Assembly: GCA_963790575.1 (NCBI GenBank)
Contig: CAWBPD010000012.1
Span: 434,001 to 498,000 of the forward strand
Length of the DNA: 64,000 bases
Reading direction: 5' to 3'
Origin: CAVTSA01 sp963790575
GTDB lineage: Bacteria > Chloroflexota > Dormibacteria > Dormibacterales > Dormibacteraceae
Shown one piece after another: positions 1 to 8,415 of the stretch (positions are counted from its first letter, which is position 1; every line of letters starts with the position of its first letter). The translations under genes were made by a program, and so were the position numbers. Under the pieces are notes generated by a model. It was not told the origin of the DNA, did no database searches, and saw nothing but the letters and a program-made list of their open reading frames with translations.

Positions 1-1124
1 CGCTGATCGTGGCCGGGGAGGGTTCTGCCGAAGACCTGGACGCGGCCGCCGGTCCCCTCGGCGCGGCCGTCGATGCGCTGGCCCGGGCCGGCGGCGCACC
101 GGTGCTCGCCGAGCCCAGCTCGGGTCTGCGCCGCCGCGGCGCGACGAACCTGGTCCCGGCCGCCGACGCTCTGCTTCGGGGCGGCTTCGGCGCCGGTCAC
201 CGCCCGGATCTGGTGGTGCGGTTGGGGGCGGCCCCGACGTCGAAAGCCGTGAACGCGCTGCTGGCGGACTCAGGCGCCTTCCAGGTGGTCCTGGATGCGG
301 GTCACGGCTGGCGCGACCCAGACCTGGTCGCGGCCGAGTTCTGGCGTACCGATCCCGCGGTCACGCTGGCGGCGCTCGCGGAGCGGTGCCAGGGTGCCGC
401 CGATCGCGAGTGGACCGAGGCCTGGCTGCGCGCCGATCGCAGCGCGTGGGAGGCGATGGACCGGCTGCTCGACGAGACGGCGCTGCACGAGGGGCACGTG
501 GTGAGAGCGCTGGCCCGAGGCCTGACCGCGCCCGGGACGCCGCCGGTGCCCGTGTTCGTCGGATCCAGCCTCCCCATCCGCGACGTGGACACGTTCTGGC
601 CTCCCACTGAAGGCGTCCGGCTCCTCGGCAACCGGGGGGCGAGCGGGATCGACGGTCTCGTCTCCTCGGGGCTCGGCGTGGCCGGCGCCGCCGGAGGGCG
701 CGCCGTGATCCTGCTCGGCGACCTGAGCCTCTATCACGACATGAACGGCCTGTGGGCGATCCGCCGCCACGGCTTGCGGCCCCTGCTCTTAGTACTGGAC
801 AACAACGGCGGAGGGATCTTCGAGACCCTGCCCCAGTCGCGACACGTGGACGTCTTCGAGGAGCTGTTCGGGACCCCGCTGGACCTGCGCCTGGAGGACG
901 TGGCGGCGCTCTACGGCATTCCCGTGCGGGTCGCCGAGGAGCCGGAACCGCTCGCCGCCGAGCTGGAGGCGGGGCTGGCGGGCGACGAGCCCCTGATGCT
1001 CATCGCGCGCTTTCCCCGCCGGCGGAGCGCAGCCCTCCACGAGGAACTCTGGCGAGCCGTCGGCGCCGCCGTGCTGCGAGACGGCCCCGATGGTGCACCT
1101 CGGGGCCCTAAAACACCGGAATAG
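1..1124 (+). CDS. menD: MenD, 2-succinyl-5-enolpyruvyl-6-hydroxy-3-cyclohexene-1-carboxylate synthase (5' truncated by window)
   Basis: ThDP-dependent enzyme of menaquinone synthesis that joins isochorismate and 2-oxoglutarate. The reading frame is open from base 3, so the N-terminal third or so lies outside the window; about 373 residues remain of a family usually near 550. The C-terminal ThDP-binding motif is visible at about 718-810: GDLS, then roughly 25 residues, then DNNGGGIFETLP, as in MenD. The final residues (around DGPDGAPRGPKTPE) are encoded by the first copy of a palindromic GGTGCACC repeat, so the natural C-terminus may have been altered by the element. menF and menC lie 13-15 kb downstream, separated by an acyl-CoA catabolic block. 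Confidence 0.93.
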   Translation, partial: LIVAGEGSAEDLDAAAGPLGAAVDALARAGGAPVLAEPSSGLRRRGATNLVPAADALLRGGFGAGHRPDLVVRLGAAPTSKAVNALLADSGAFQVVLDAGHGWRDPDLVAAEFWRTDPAVTLAALAERCQGAADREWTEAWLRADRSAWEAMDRLLDETALHEGHVVRALARGLTAPGTPPVPVFVGSSLPIRDVDTFWPPTEGVRLLGNRGASGIDGLVSSGLGVAGAAGGRAVILLGDLSLYHDMNGLWAIRRHGLRPLLLVLDNNGGGIFETLPQSRHVDVFEELFGTPLDLRLEDVAALYGIPVRVAEEPEPLAAELEAGLAGDEPLMLIARFPRRRSAALHEELWRAVGAAVLRDGPDGAPRGPKTPE

Positions 1125-1148
1125 GCCCCGCTGGTGCACCTCCGGGGC
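1085..1148. repeat. A-type paired palindrome (GGTGCACC cores, 41-bp spacing)
   Basis: Two GGTGCACC cores centred at 1095.5 and 1136.5, 41 bp apart, each set in C-rich left and G-rich right flanks (CCCCG.TGGTGCACCTC.GGGG). The linker reads GGCCCT then an A-rich stretch and CCGGAAT. The first copy is inside the end of menD and the second fills the convergent gap to the MFS gene. Either a bidirectional terminator-like hairpin or an interspersed repeat is possible. Confidence 0.85.
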
Positions 1149-1157
1149 AATTCGTTC

Positions 1158-2474
1158 CTACGACGCGACGGTGGGGCGGGGGGCTGCTTTAAGTGCCGAA
1201 CGCCGCCAGGGGCCTTTGAATGCGAGGATCACCGGCAGGTAGGCGGCCTCGAAGACAGTGGCGATGATGAGCCAGGTCTGCCAGCCGTGGGTAGCCGCCA
1301 CGATCAGCGGAGCGACGATGACCATCACCACCACCATCGCCCGCACGCAGAATCCCCACAGGCCCCAGCCGGTCGCCTGCAGCGAGGGCCGGATGTCCTC
1401 CAGGTTCTCGGAGAACATCGCCATCCAGGGCGCATAGGTGACGCCCAGGAACATGCCCAGCACGGCGCCGATGGCTCCGATCTCGGCGGCGCTCGAAGCG
1501 ACCCCGATGCGGGCGATCAGGTACGCCATCACGATCGTGCTGCAGATCCCGCCGACCAAGGACACCGGCTTGCGCAGCCGGAGCCGGTCGGAGATGTAGC
1601 CGGCCACGATCAGTGAGCCCAGGTTCAGGATCCAGAAGAACGACATCACGCTGGCCGCGCTGGCGGCGCTGATGTGGAACGACTGCACGAGCATGGTCGG
1701 CCCGTAGAAGACCAGCGTCTCGTAGAGCACCAGCCACGATGTCATCCCGAGCGCGTGTGCCCAGATGTGCGGATGCCGCAGAATCTCGCGCACCTTCCCG
1801 ATCTGGACCTCCCCTGTGTGCGTCCCGAGCGCCTCCCCCTCGGCCTCGGTGTGGACCACCTTCGCCCGCAGCGCCGGCGACAGGTCGGCGATGTTGAAAG
1901 CGACGATGACGGTCAGCACGATCGAGATGCAGCCCATGATCAGGAACTGCGACTGCCAGGTGAGGAAGATGGGCAGCGTGAGGCCGGCGATCGCCGCGGC
2001 CATGAAGTTCGCGCCCACCGGGCCCCAGGTCCAGAACCCGAAGGCGGTGGCGCGACCCATGCGCGGTGAGAAGTCGCGGACCAAGCCTGCGGTAGTGGTG
2101 GCCGCGAAGCCCTCGATGAAGGAGAGGATGCAGCGCAGCAGCAGCAGGTCGCCGGGGTTGCGGACCAGCAGCATCGCGAAGTCGCAGGCCCCGGTCAGGA
2201 AGAGAGACGGCACCAGCAGCGTGACCCGCCCCCAGCGATCCGCCAGAGGACCGCTGGCTGCGGCCGCCACCGCGCCCACCACGACAGACAGGCCCGCGAT
2301 CAGGCCGTAGGTTGCGAGCGGCATCGCCAGCGCCTTGAGCATCAACGGCAGCACCGGTGAGATCTGGGCTTCGTAGCTGCCGACCAGGGTCGCGATCACC
2401 GCCATCAGCAGCAACCAGATGCGGCGGCCCCGTACCGGGTACCGATCCAGCTGACGTGCGTAGAAGACGCTCAT
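1158..2474 (-). CDS. MFS transporter (sugar/acid-type permease)
   Basis: Integral membrane permease of 438 residues with about 12 hydrophobic segments. The loop between TM2 and TM3 has ADRWGRVTLL, the MFS signature (G-x-L/A-D-R-x-G-R). A central hydrophilic loop (about residues 200-230, rich in Glu) separates the two halves. The start at 2474 is supported by AAGGAG seven bases upstream. It is the last gene of the minus-strand acyl-CoA operon, so it probably imports or exports the substrate of that pathway; the substrate cannot be read from sequence. Confidence 0.85.
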   Translation of the reverse strand: MSVFYARQLDRYPVRGRRIWLLLMAVIATLVGSYEAQISPVLPLMLKALAMPLATYGLIAGLSVVVGAVAAAASGPLADRWGRVTLLVPSLFLTGACDFAMLLVRNPGDLLLLRCILSFIEGFAATTTAGLVRDFSPRMGRATAFGFWTWGPVGANFMAAAIAGLTLPIFLTWQSQFLIMGCISIVLTVIVAFNIADLSPALRAKVVHTEAEGEALGTHTGEVQIGKVREILRHPHIWAHALGMTSWLVLYETLVFYGPTMLVQSFHISAASAASVMSFFWILNLGSLIVAGYISDRLRLRKPVSLVGGICSTIVMAYLIARIGVASSAAEIGAIGAVLGMFLGVTYAPWMAMFSENLEDIRPSLQATGWGLWGFCVRAMVVVMVIVAPLIVAATHGWQTWLIIATVFEAAYLPVILAFKGPWRRSALKAAPRPTVAS

Positions 2475-2517
2475 CGCTCATCTCCTTAGCCCCTCCGGGG
2501 CCCTCACTTCCTGATGC

Positions 2518-3321
2518 TCAGCCGGCCGGCACGGAAACCCCCAGCTCGGCAAGCACATCACGCGACGTGACGACCCGGCCGGTCAGCACCGCCGGATCGC
2601 CCGAGCACAGCGCGAGTGCGGCCATCGCCATCACCTCGGCCGGCTCCGCGTCCGGGCTCCCCTCCTTGGTGAGCCCGTGGAACAGCGTGCCCGGCGTGGG
2701 CACGACACGCGCCGGCGACAGCGCGTTGACCGCCACGCCGGCCGCGTAGACCTCGGCGGCGAGCCCGGTGCTGAACCGTTCCAGCGCCGCCTTGCACATG
2801 CCGTAGACGGTGCCTGCTCCGCTCCCCGCTCGGCCCTGCGGCGGTATCCGCGGATGGCGGGCGGCGCCCGACGAGATGTTGCAGATCCAGCCGCGCCCCC
2901 GCTCCCGCATCGAGGGCAGCACCAGCTGCGCCAGGTGCACCGCCGCCTTCACCTGGACCTCGAACATGACGTCGTAGTGCCGGAGGTTGAACGTGGCCGC
3001 CGGCTCGAACCAGGTCACCGCCGCGTTGTTGACGAGGATGTCGATCGGACCCAGTGCTCGCTCCGCCTCCCCGACCAGCCGCTCGCGGTCGGCGGCGCGG
3101 CTCAGGTCGGCCGCGATCGGGACCGCCCGGCCCCCTCCCTGCCGGATCGACTCGGCGGTCTCCCGGATCGTCCCCGGCAACCCGCCCGCCGGCCTCTCGT
3201 CGCTTCGCGCGGTGACCACGACGGCGGCCCCCTCGGCGGCGAACCGGCGGGCGATGGCGACGCCGATGCCACGGCTGGCCCCGGTGACGATCGCGTGCCT
3301 TCCCTCGAGTGCTCCCGCCAT
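2518..3321 (-). CDS. Short-chain dehydrogenase/reductase (SDR)
   Basis: NAD(P)-dependent oxidoreductase, 267 residues. Residues 13-20 are TGASRGIG (cofactor loop), 98-101 NNAA, Ser150/151 in NISS, and the catalytic Tyr173-x3-Lys177 (YGMCK). The start at 3321 follows a GGGAGGGAG ribosome site and gives the usual SDR length; the frame stays open further upstream only as an antisense shadow of the MaoC gene. A Gly/Arg-rich insert before the catalytic Tyr (about 155-170) is somewhat longer than usual. In this operon it likely oxidises a 3-hydroxyacyl intermediate. Confidence 0.88.
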   Translation of the reverse strand: MAGALEGRHAIVTGASRGIGVAIARRFAAEGAAVVVTARSDERPAGGLPGTIRETAESIRQGGGRAVPIAADLSRAADRERLVGEAERALGPIDILVNNAAVTWFEPAATFNLRHYDVMFEVQVKAAVHLAQLVLPSMRERGRGWICNISSGAARHPRIPPQGRAGSGAGTVYGMCKAALERFSTGLAAEVYAAGVAVNALSPARVVPTPGTLFHGLTKEGSPDAEPAEVMAMAALALCSGDPAVLTGRVVTSRDVLAELGVSVPAG

Positions 3322-3337
3322 CCCCAACTCCCTCCCC

Positions 3338-4192
3338 TCAGCTTGCCCTCGCGAACTCGAACCGGCCCTGGTCGACGACGACGCCGCCATCTTCGGTGGA
3401 GGTCTGGAATTGGGCCGTCGATCCATCCACCCACATCGAGACGGTGAGCGTCTGGCCCGGAAACACCGGACGTGAGAAACGAGCACGCATGGAGCGGAAC
3501 CGGCAGGGGTCGGAGCCGCAGAGCGTGTGCAGCAGCGCTCGCCCGGTGAAGCCATAGGTGCACAGGCCGTGCAGGATCGGGCGTGGGAACCTCGCGCGCC
3601 GGGCGAAGCTGGGGTCGGAGTGGAGCGGGTTGCGGTCGCCGCTGAGGCGGTAGAGCAGCGCCTGCTCGGGTCGCGTCGTGTACGCCACCTGCTCGTCGGG
3701 CTCCCGCGCCGGCCGCTCCCACTCAGACGACGGTCCGCGCTCGCCCCCGAATCCGCCCTCGCCCCGGATGAAGACGGACGACCGCGTGGTGACCAGTGGC
3801 GCGCCGGCGGCGTCGAGGGCGGTGGCCTCGGTGACCACCAGGGCACCCGAGCCCTTGTCCCAGATGCCGGTCACGCGCGAGGTGGTGCGGGCGGTGCCGC
3901 GCACCGGCAGCGACCCGTACAGGACCAGCTCCTGCTCGGCGTGCACGAGCATCGAGGGGTCGAAGTCGCCCAGCCGGCGCCCGTGGCCCCCGCCCCGCGC
4001 GATCAACACGCCGAAGGTGGGCAGGACCTTCTGCTCCACCCCGTCCGAGTTCTCGGTCGTGAACTCCAGCTCCTGGAGCGGGTTTCCGAGGGCTGCCCCG
4101 ACGCCGAGCGCGTAGAGGATCGCGTCGGTGGAGTCCCAGGACCGCTCCGCCGGCTCGCTCTCAACGCCGATCAGGGAGTGATCGAGCGGCAT
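3338..4192 (-). CDS. MaoC-like (R)-specific enoyl-CoA hydratase (double hot-dog)
   Basis: 284 residues, the length of two-domain hydratase-2 enzymes (peroxisomal MFE-2 type). The catalytic half carries YRLSGDRNPLHSDPSFARRA at residues 181-200, the R-hydratase motif with Asp186, Asn188 and His191. The N-terminal half is the degenerate hot-dog that binds the acyl chain, allowing long or bulky CoA esters such as steroid or branched side chains. It lies 16 bp before the SDR and 3 bp after the acyl-CoA dehydrogenase gene, so co-translation is likely. Hydration of the enoyl-CoA made by the neighbouring dehydrogenases is the inferred role. Confidence 0.88.
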   Translation of the reverse strand: MPLDHSLIGVESEPAERSWDSTDAILYALGVGAALGNPLQELEFTTENSDGVEQKVLPTFGVLIARGGGHGRRLGDFDPSMLVHAEQELVLYGSLPVRGTARTTSRVTGIWDKGSGALVVTEATALDAAGAPLVTTRSSVFIRGEGGFGGERGPSSEWERPAREPDEQVAYTTRPEQALLYRLSGDRNPLHSDPSFARRARFPRPILHGLCTYGFTGRALLHTLCGSDPCRFRSMRARFSRPVFPGQTLTVSMWVDGSTAQFQTSTEDGGVVVDQGRFEFARAS

Positions 4193-4195
4193 GGC

Positions 4196-5314
4196 TCAGA
4201 CTCCGATGCGCTGGGCGAGGCGTTCGCGGTGGTACGCGACATCGCCCAGGAAGAGCTGGCTCGACTTGGCGCGCTTGAAGTAGAGGTGCGCGTCGTGCTC
4301 CCAGGTGAAGCCGATGCCGCCGTGGATCTGGATGTTCTCCGCCGCCGCGAAGAAGTAGGCGTCCGAGCACACGGCCTTGGCCAGGCTCGCCACCACCCCG
4401 ACCTCAGGCGAGTCCTCCGCGGCCGCCCAGGCGGCGTACTGCGCGGCGGACCGCGCCGACTCGAGCTGCATCAGCATGTCCGCGCACTTGTGCTTGATCG
4501 CCTGGAAGCTGCCGATCGGCCGTCCGAACTGATAGCGGACCTTCGCGTAGTCGACGCTCATGTCGAGGCAGCGCTGGGCACCCCCGACCTGCTCCGCCGC
4601 CAGCCCGATCGCGGCCAGATCGAGCGTCTTCGACACCGCCGGGCCGGCGGCGCCCTCCTCCCCGATGAGCCGGCCCGGGGTGTCGGAGAGCTCGAGCCGG
4701 GCGAGCTTCCGGGTCTGGTCCAGCGTCGGCAGCGCGCGGCGGCTGATGCCCTCGCCGTCCCCCTCCACGGCGAACAGCGAGAGCCCAGCCGGCGTCCGGG
4801 CTGCGACCAGGATCAGCTCCGCTGTGTGCCCATCGAGCACGTAGGCCTTGTGGCCGCCGAGCCGCCACTCGCCGCCGGTACGGCGCCCGCTCAACGTCAC
4901 GCCGTCCTCGTCCCAGCGCCCCTCATCCTCCACCACCGCCAGCGTCGCGATCATCTCCCCGCTCGCGAGCCGGGGCAGGAAGGCCGCGCACGCCTCCTGG
5001 TCGCCGGACGCGAGCAGCGCGTTGACGCCGAGCACGACGGTCGCGAAGTAGGGCGCGCAGAGCAGGGCCCGCCCCATCTCCTCGAGGACGATCGCGAGCT
5101 CGACCTGGCTCAGGCCGGCGCCCCCCCACCGCTCCGGCACGATCAGCCCCTGGAGGCCCAACTGCGTGGCCATCTGCTCCCAGACGGCGCGGCTGTAGCC
5201 CTCCTCGGTGTCCATCAGCCGGCGCACCTCGGCGGAGGGGGACTTGTCCTCGAGGAAGCGGCGCACGGTGTCGCGCAGCTCCTCCTGCTCCTCGCTGACC
5301 ACCATCCCCGGCAT
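4196..5314 (-). CDS. Acyl-CoA dehydrogenase (short FadE type)
   Basis: FAD-dependent alpha,beta-desaturase of acyl-CoA, 372 residues. The C-terminal motif IHGGIGFTWEHDAHLYFKRA (about residues 332-351) is the flavin/substrate signature of actinobacterial FadE proteins. RYQFGRPIGSFQAIKHKCADM is the preceding helix that recurs in the family. Together with the two larger dehydrogenases at 8412-10967 it may form a heteromeric enzyme, as known for mycobacterial steroid side-chain FadE pairs. It is separated by 3 bp from genes on both sides. Confidence 0.9.
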   Translation of the reverse strand: MPGMVVSEEQEELRDTVRRFLEDKSPSAEVRRLMDTEEGYSRAVWEQMATQLGLQGLIVPERWGGAGLSQVELAIVLEEMGRALLCAPYFATVVLGVNALLASGDQEACAAFLPRLASGEMIATLAVVEDEGRWDEDGVTLSGRRTGGEWRLGGHKAYVLDGHTAELILVAARTPAGLSLFAVEGDGEGISRRALPTLDQTRKLARLELSDTPGRLIGEEGAAGPAVSKTLDLAAIGLAAEQVGGAQRCLDMSVDYAKVRYQFGRPIGSFQAIKHKCADMLMQLESARSAAQYAAWAAAEDSPEVGVVASLAKAVCSDAYFFAAAENIQIHGGIGFTWEHDAHLYFKRAKSSQLFLGDVAYHRERLAQRIGV

Positions 5315-5317
5315 CCC

Positions 5318-7489
5318 TCATCCCTCCTTGGTGACGACCAGCACGTCGAGCGCCTCGATCCCTTCCCCGCGGCACCACAGTGGGTTCGCCTCGACCGCCT
5401 GCAGCCGCGTCCCGAGCAGTGCCGCCGCGTCCGCCAGCCGGAGCAGGACCTGGACCAGGCGGGACTCGTCCACCGGGACCGTGCCCCGCGCCCCGCGCAG
5501 AAGCGGTGCCCCGCGCAGCTCCCCGAGCATCCCTCTCACGTCCTCCTCGTCGACGGGCAGGACGCGGAGCGCGACGTCGTGGAGTGTCTCGGCCCAGACC
5601 CCGCCCAAACCGACGGCCAGGAAGGTCCCGAAGGTTGGGTCCGCGGCGACGCCGGCGAGCAGCTCGACCCCGCCCCGCCGCATGGGCGAGACCAGGACCG
5701 GCCGCCCACCGATGCGCGCGAACGCCTCCTCGACGGCTGCCTCCGAGGCCAGGTCGAGCGCGACCCCACCGAGCTCGGACTTGTGGGCGATGCCCGGGCC
5801 ACAGATCTTGAGCGCGACCGGATATCCCAGCCGCCCGGCGGCGGCGACCGCCTCCTCGATGGTGTGGGCGAACTCCGCCGGCACCAGCGGGACCCCGGCA
5901 GCCGCCAGCAGCCGCCGGCCGTCGGTCTCCGCCCAGGTGCCGGCGGGGAGCTCCCGCACCCAACCCGGGAGCTCCCTCCCATCCGCCTTCAGCACCGGCC
6001 GCGGGCGCCGCCGGTGTTCCTCCCAGCGCAGCGCGTGTCCGATCGCCGTGAGGCCGAACTCGAGCCCGCCCAGCTGGTGGAGGCCGCGATCCAGGAAGAG
6101 ATCCCGTGCGGTCGCCTCCAGGTCGGTGCACGTGTTGCGGCACGACACGACCGGGATCGGCGCCTCCGCGATCGCCCGCGCGTGCTCGTCGAACCGCTGC
6201 ACGGCCAGCACCGGGTCCGCGCCCGGTCCGGTCGGCACCAGTGGCCCCAGCATCAAGACAAAGTCGAGGCCCGGGTCGCGGGCGACTTCCTTGAGGGTCG
6301 AGACCATGGGGATCCCACCGCCGTGCACCGTGGGGACCCGGCCGCCTTGGTGGGCGAGCCCGAAGCCGGTGACATCGACCGGGTTCTGCGCGTTGGTGAA
6401 GGGAGGCAGCAGCCCCTCCAGGGCGACCACCGTCTGGGGTGCGAACGCGGGGATCTCGATGCCCTCTTCGTAGGCCCGGTCGGCGATGATGTCACAGGCG
6501 CCGCCGGACGCCGTGATCACGCCCATGCGGCGGCCCGAGAGCGCCGGTCCGTAGCCGAGCAGGCCGGCTGTGATCAGGAGCTCCTCCAGGCTGCGGGTGC
6601 GGATCACGCCCAGCTGACGCAGACACGCGTCGACGACCGCGTCGTCGCCGGCCACGGCGCCGGTGTGCGCGAGCGCGGTTTGCCGGCCTCCCGGGCTGCG
6701 CCCGACCTTGAGCACCACCATCGGCTTCCCGGCCGCGAGGGCCTGCCGCGCGAGGGCGGCGAAGCGGTCGGCGTGGCGGATTCCTTCCAGGAAGAGGGCG
6801 ATCGCCCGCGTCGACGGATCCTCGATCAGGTACTCGATGACGTCGGCGGTGGTCACCATCGCCTCGTTGCCCATCGAGACCAGGAGGCTCAGGCCGATCG
6901 CGTGGTTGCGGGCGAACGCCTGCACCGCGCTCGCCAGCGCGCCACTCTGCAGCACGACGCCCACCGGTCCGGCGATCAGCGGTGGCGCCACCGTGAGCCC
7001 GTAGGGCGCGACCCTGGCGGTGGCGTTGATGAATCCGAGGCCGTTGGGGCCCAGGACGGTGATGTCGCGCCGCTGCGCCAGCTCGATCAGCCGCTCTTCC
7101 CGATGCCGTCCCTCCTCCCCGCGTTCGGCGTAGCCGGCCGCCAGCACGACCAGGTTGTGCACCCCCGCGGCGGCGGCGTCCTCGACCACCTGCTCCACCG
7201 CCTCGGTCGGGACCAGCGCGAACGCCAGGTCGACCGGCTGGTCGAGATGGCGGAGGCTGGGGCGGGTGGGGATGCCGAACACGGTCGGGTGGTGTGGATG
7301 CACAGGGATGAACGTCCCGTCGAACCCGGCCGTCTGGAGGCTCAGATGGACGTTCCGGGCCCACCCGGAGGTGTCGGACGCCCCCACCAGCGCCAGGCTC
7401 CGCGGCTGGAACAGGCCGCGCAGCCGTTGGGGGGAGGCGAGATCTCGGGCTCCCGCCTCGTGTCCGGCGAGCCCGCTCGGGCTGCTCAC
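5318..7489 (-). CDS. Acyl-CoA synthetase, ADP(NDP)-forming (acetate-CoA ligase family)
   Basis: 723-residue single-chain fusion of the alpha and beta halves of ADP-forming acyl-CoA synthetase. In order: CoA-binding domain (LFQPRSLALVGAS near residue 27), succinyl-CoA-ligase-like domains with VLGPNGLGFIN, GVVLQSGAL and the AHTGAVAGDD loop that in this family holds the phosphohistidine, then a C-terminal ATP-grasp domain (VALKICGPGIAHKSELGGV). The start is GTG at 7489, overlapping the stop of the upstream SDR as GTGA; the open frame upstream of it is an antisense shadow. It either activates the substrate acid or recovers ATP from the acyl-CoA products. Confidence 0.88.
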   Translation of the reverse strand: MSSPSGLAGHEAGARDLASPQRLRGLFQPRSLALVGASDTSGWARNVHLSLQTAGFDGTFIPVHPHHPTVFGIPTRPSLRHLDQPVDLAFALVPTEAVEQVVEDAAAAGVHNLVVLAAGYAERGEEGRHREERLIELAQRRDITVLGPNGLGFINATARVAPYGLTVAPPLIAGPVGVVLQSGALASAVQAFARNHAIGLSLLVSMGNEAMVTTADVIEYLIEDPSTRAIALFLEGIRHADRFAALARQALAAGKPMVVLKVGRSPGGRQTALAHTGAVAGDDAVVDACLRQLGVIRTRSLEELLITAGLLGYGPALSGRRMGVITASGGACDIIADRAYEEGIEIPAFAPQTVVALEGLLPPFTNAQNPVDVTGFGLAHQGGRVPTVHGGGIPMVSTLKEVARDPGLDFVLMLGPLVPTGPGADPVLAVQRFDEHARAIAEAPIPVVSCRNTCTDLEATARDLFLDRGLHQLGGLEFGLTAIGHALRWEEHRRRPRPVLKADGRELPGWVRELPAGTWAETDGRRLLAAAGVPLVPAEFAHTIEEAVAAAGRLGYPVALKICGPGIAHKSELGGVALDLASEAAVEEAFARIGGRPVLVSPMRRGGVELLAGVAADPTFGTFLAVGLGGVWAETLHDVALRVLPVDEEDVRGMLGELRGAPLLRGARGTVPVDESRLVQVLLRLADAAALLGTRLQAVEANPLWCRGEGIEALDVLVVTKEG

Positions 7490-8415
7490 CCCGCCCGCCC
7501 CGCGGGTTGGGCCGGCTGCGTGGAGCCGGGCTGGTTGGGTGGCGTCCGGCCCACCGCGGGACCGAAGCTCTGCTCGATCATGGTCGCCAGGCGCTCCAGC
7601 TCCCAGGGCCCGGTCGAGGTGAGCTGCCGGATCGGCTGCGGCGTGTTGTAGAGCGAGACCTCGTAGCCGCGGGCGCCGATGACCTGCCCGGTCAGCCAGT
7701 CGGAGCGGACGCTGGCCACAAATGCGACGGCGGGCGCGACGTTCTCCGGCGCCCGCTCGTCGTCGACCGGCATCCGCCGCCGGTCCTCGGGCACGGACTC
7801 GGTCATCCGCGTCGCGGCCCCGGGTGAGATCGCGTTGGCGGTGACGCCGTATCGCCCGAGCGCGTTGGCGCAGGAGTAGGTGAAGCCGACGATGCCCATC
7901 TTGGCCGCCGCGTAATTGGGCTGGCCGGGCGCCCCGTGCAGGCCGGAGACGGAGGTGAAGTTGATGAGCCGGTGGTGGGCGGCGGGATCCCGCTGCTCCC
8001 GCCAGTAGGCGGCGGCGTGCCGGGTGGTGTTGAACGTACCCCGCAGGTGCACGCGGATGACCGCGTCCCACTCCTCTTCGGCCATGTTGAAGACCATGCG
8101 GTCGCGCAGGATCCCGGCCACGTTGACCAGCACGTCCAGCTTGCCGAAGGTGTCGATCGCCTCCCGGACCAGGTCCCCGGCCTGGCTGAAGTCCGCCACG
8201 TCGCCGGTGTTCGCGACCGCGCGGCCACCGTTGTTGGTGATCTCGTCGACGATGCGCTGCGCGGGGCCGGTGCTGGCGCCGGTGCCGTCCAGCTCCACCC
8301 CCAGGTCGTTGACCACCACCGCCGCGCCCTCGGCCGCGAACAGCCTGGCGATGCCGGCCCCGATGCCGCGCCCGGCGCCGGTCACGATTGCGACCCGATC
8401 CTCCAGCATGCTCAT
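7486..8415 (-). CDS. SDR, MFE-2-like 3-hydroxyacyl-CoA dehydrogenase
   Basis: 309 residues. TGAGRGIG at 12-19, NVAG at 98-101, Ser155 and Tyr168-x3-Lys172 (YAAAK) are the SDR catalytic set. The region NDLGVELDGTG after the second beta strand resembles the dehydrogenase domain of multifunctional enzyme 2 (HSD17B4 type). A low-complexity Pro/Gly tail (about 290-309) follows the core. It overlaps the dehydrogenase gene at 8412 by 4 bp and the synthetase gene by 4 bp, which indicates a single mRNA. Paired with the MaoC hydratase it would supply both steps of an R-specific beta-oxidation turn. Confidence 0.88.
   Translation of the reverse strand: MSMLEDRVAIVTGAGRGIGAGIARLFAAEGAAVVVNDLGVELDGTGASTGPAQRIVDEITNNGGRAVANTGDVADFSQAGDLVREAIDTFGKLDVLVNVAGILRDRMVFNMAEEEWDAVIRVHLRGTFNTTRHAAAYWREQRDPAAHHRLINFTSVSGLHGAPGQPNYAAAKMGIVGFTYSCANALGRYGVTANAISPGAATRMTESVPEDRRRMPVDDERAPENVAPAVAFVASVRSDWLTGQVIGARGYEVSLYNTPQPIRQLTSTGPWELERLATMIEQSFGPAVGRTPPNQPGSTQPAQPAGRAG

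Noticed and set aside
3527..7651. A 1374-codon open frame on the plus strand opposite the acyl-CoA operon
   Set aside because: High-GC codon bias leaves the antisense frame open; the minus-strand genes carry clear family motifs and the antisense product is Arg/Pro/Gly-rich with no recognisable domain.
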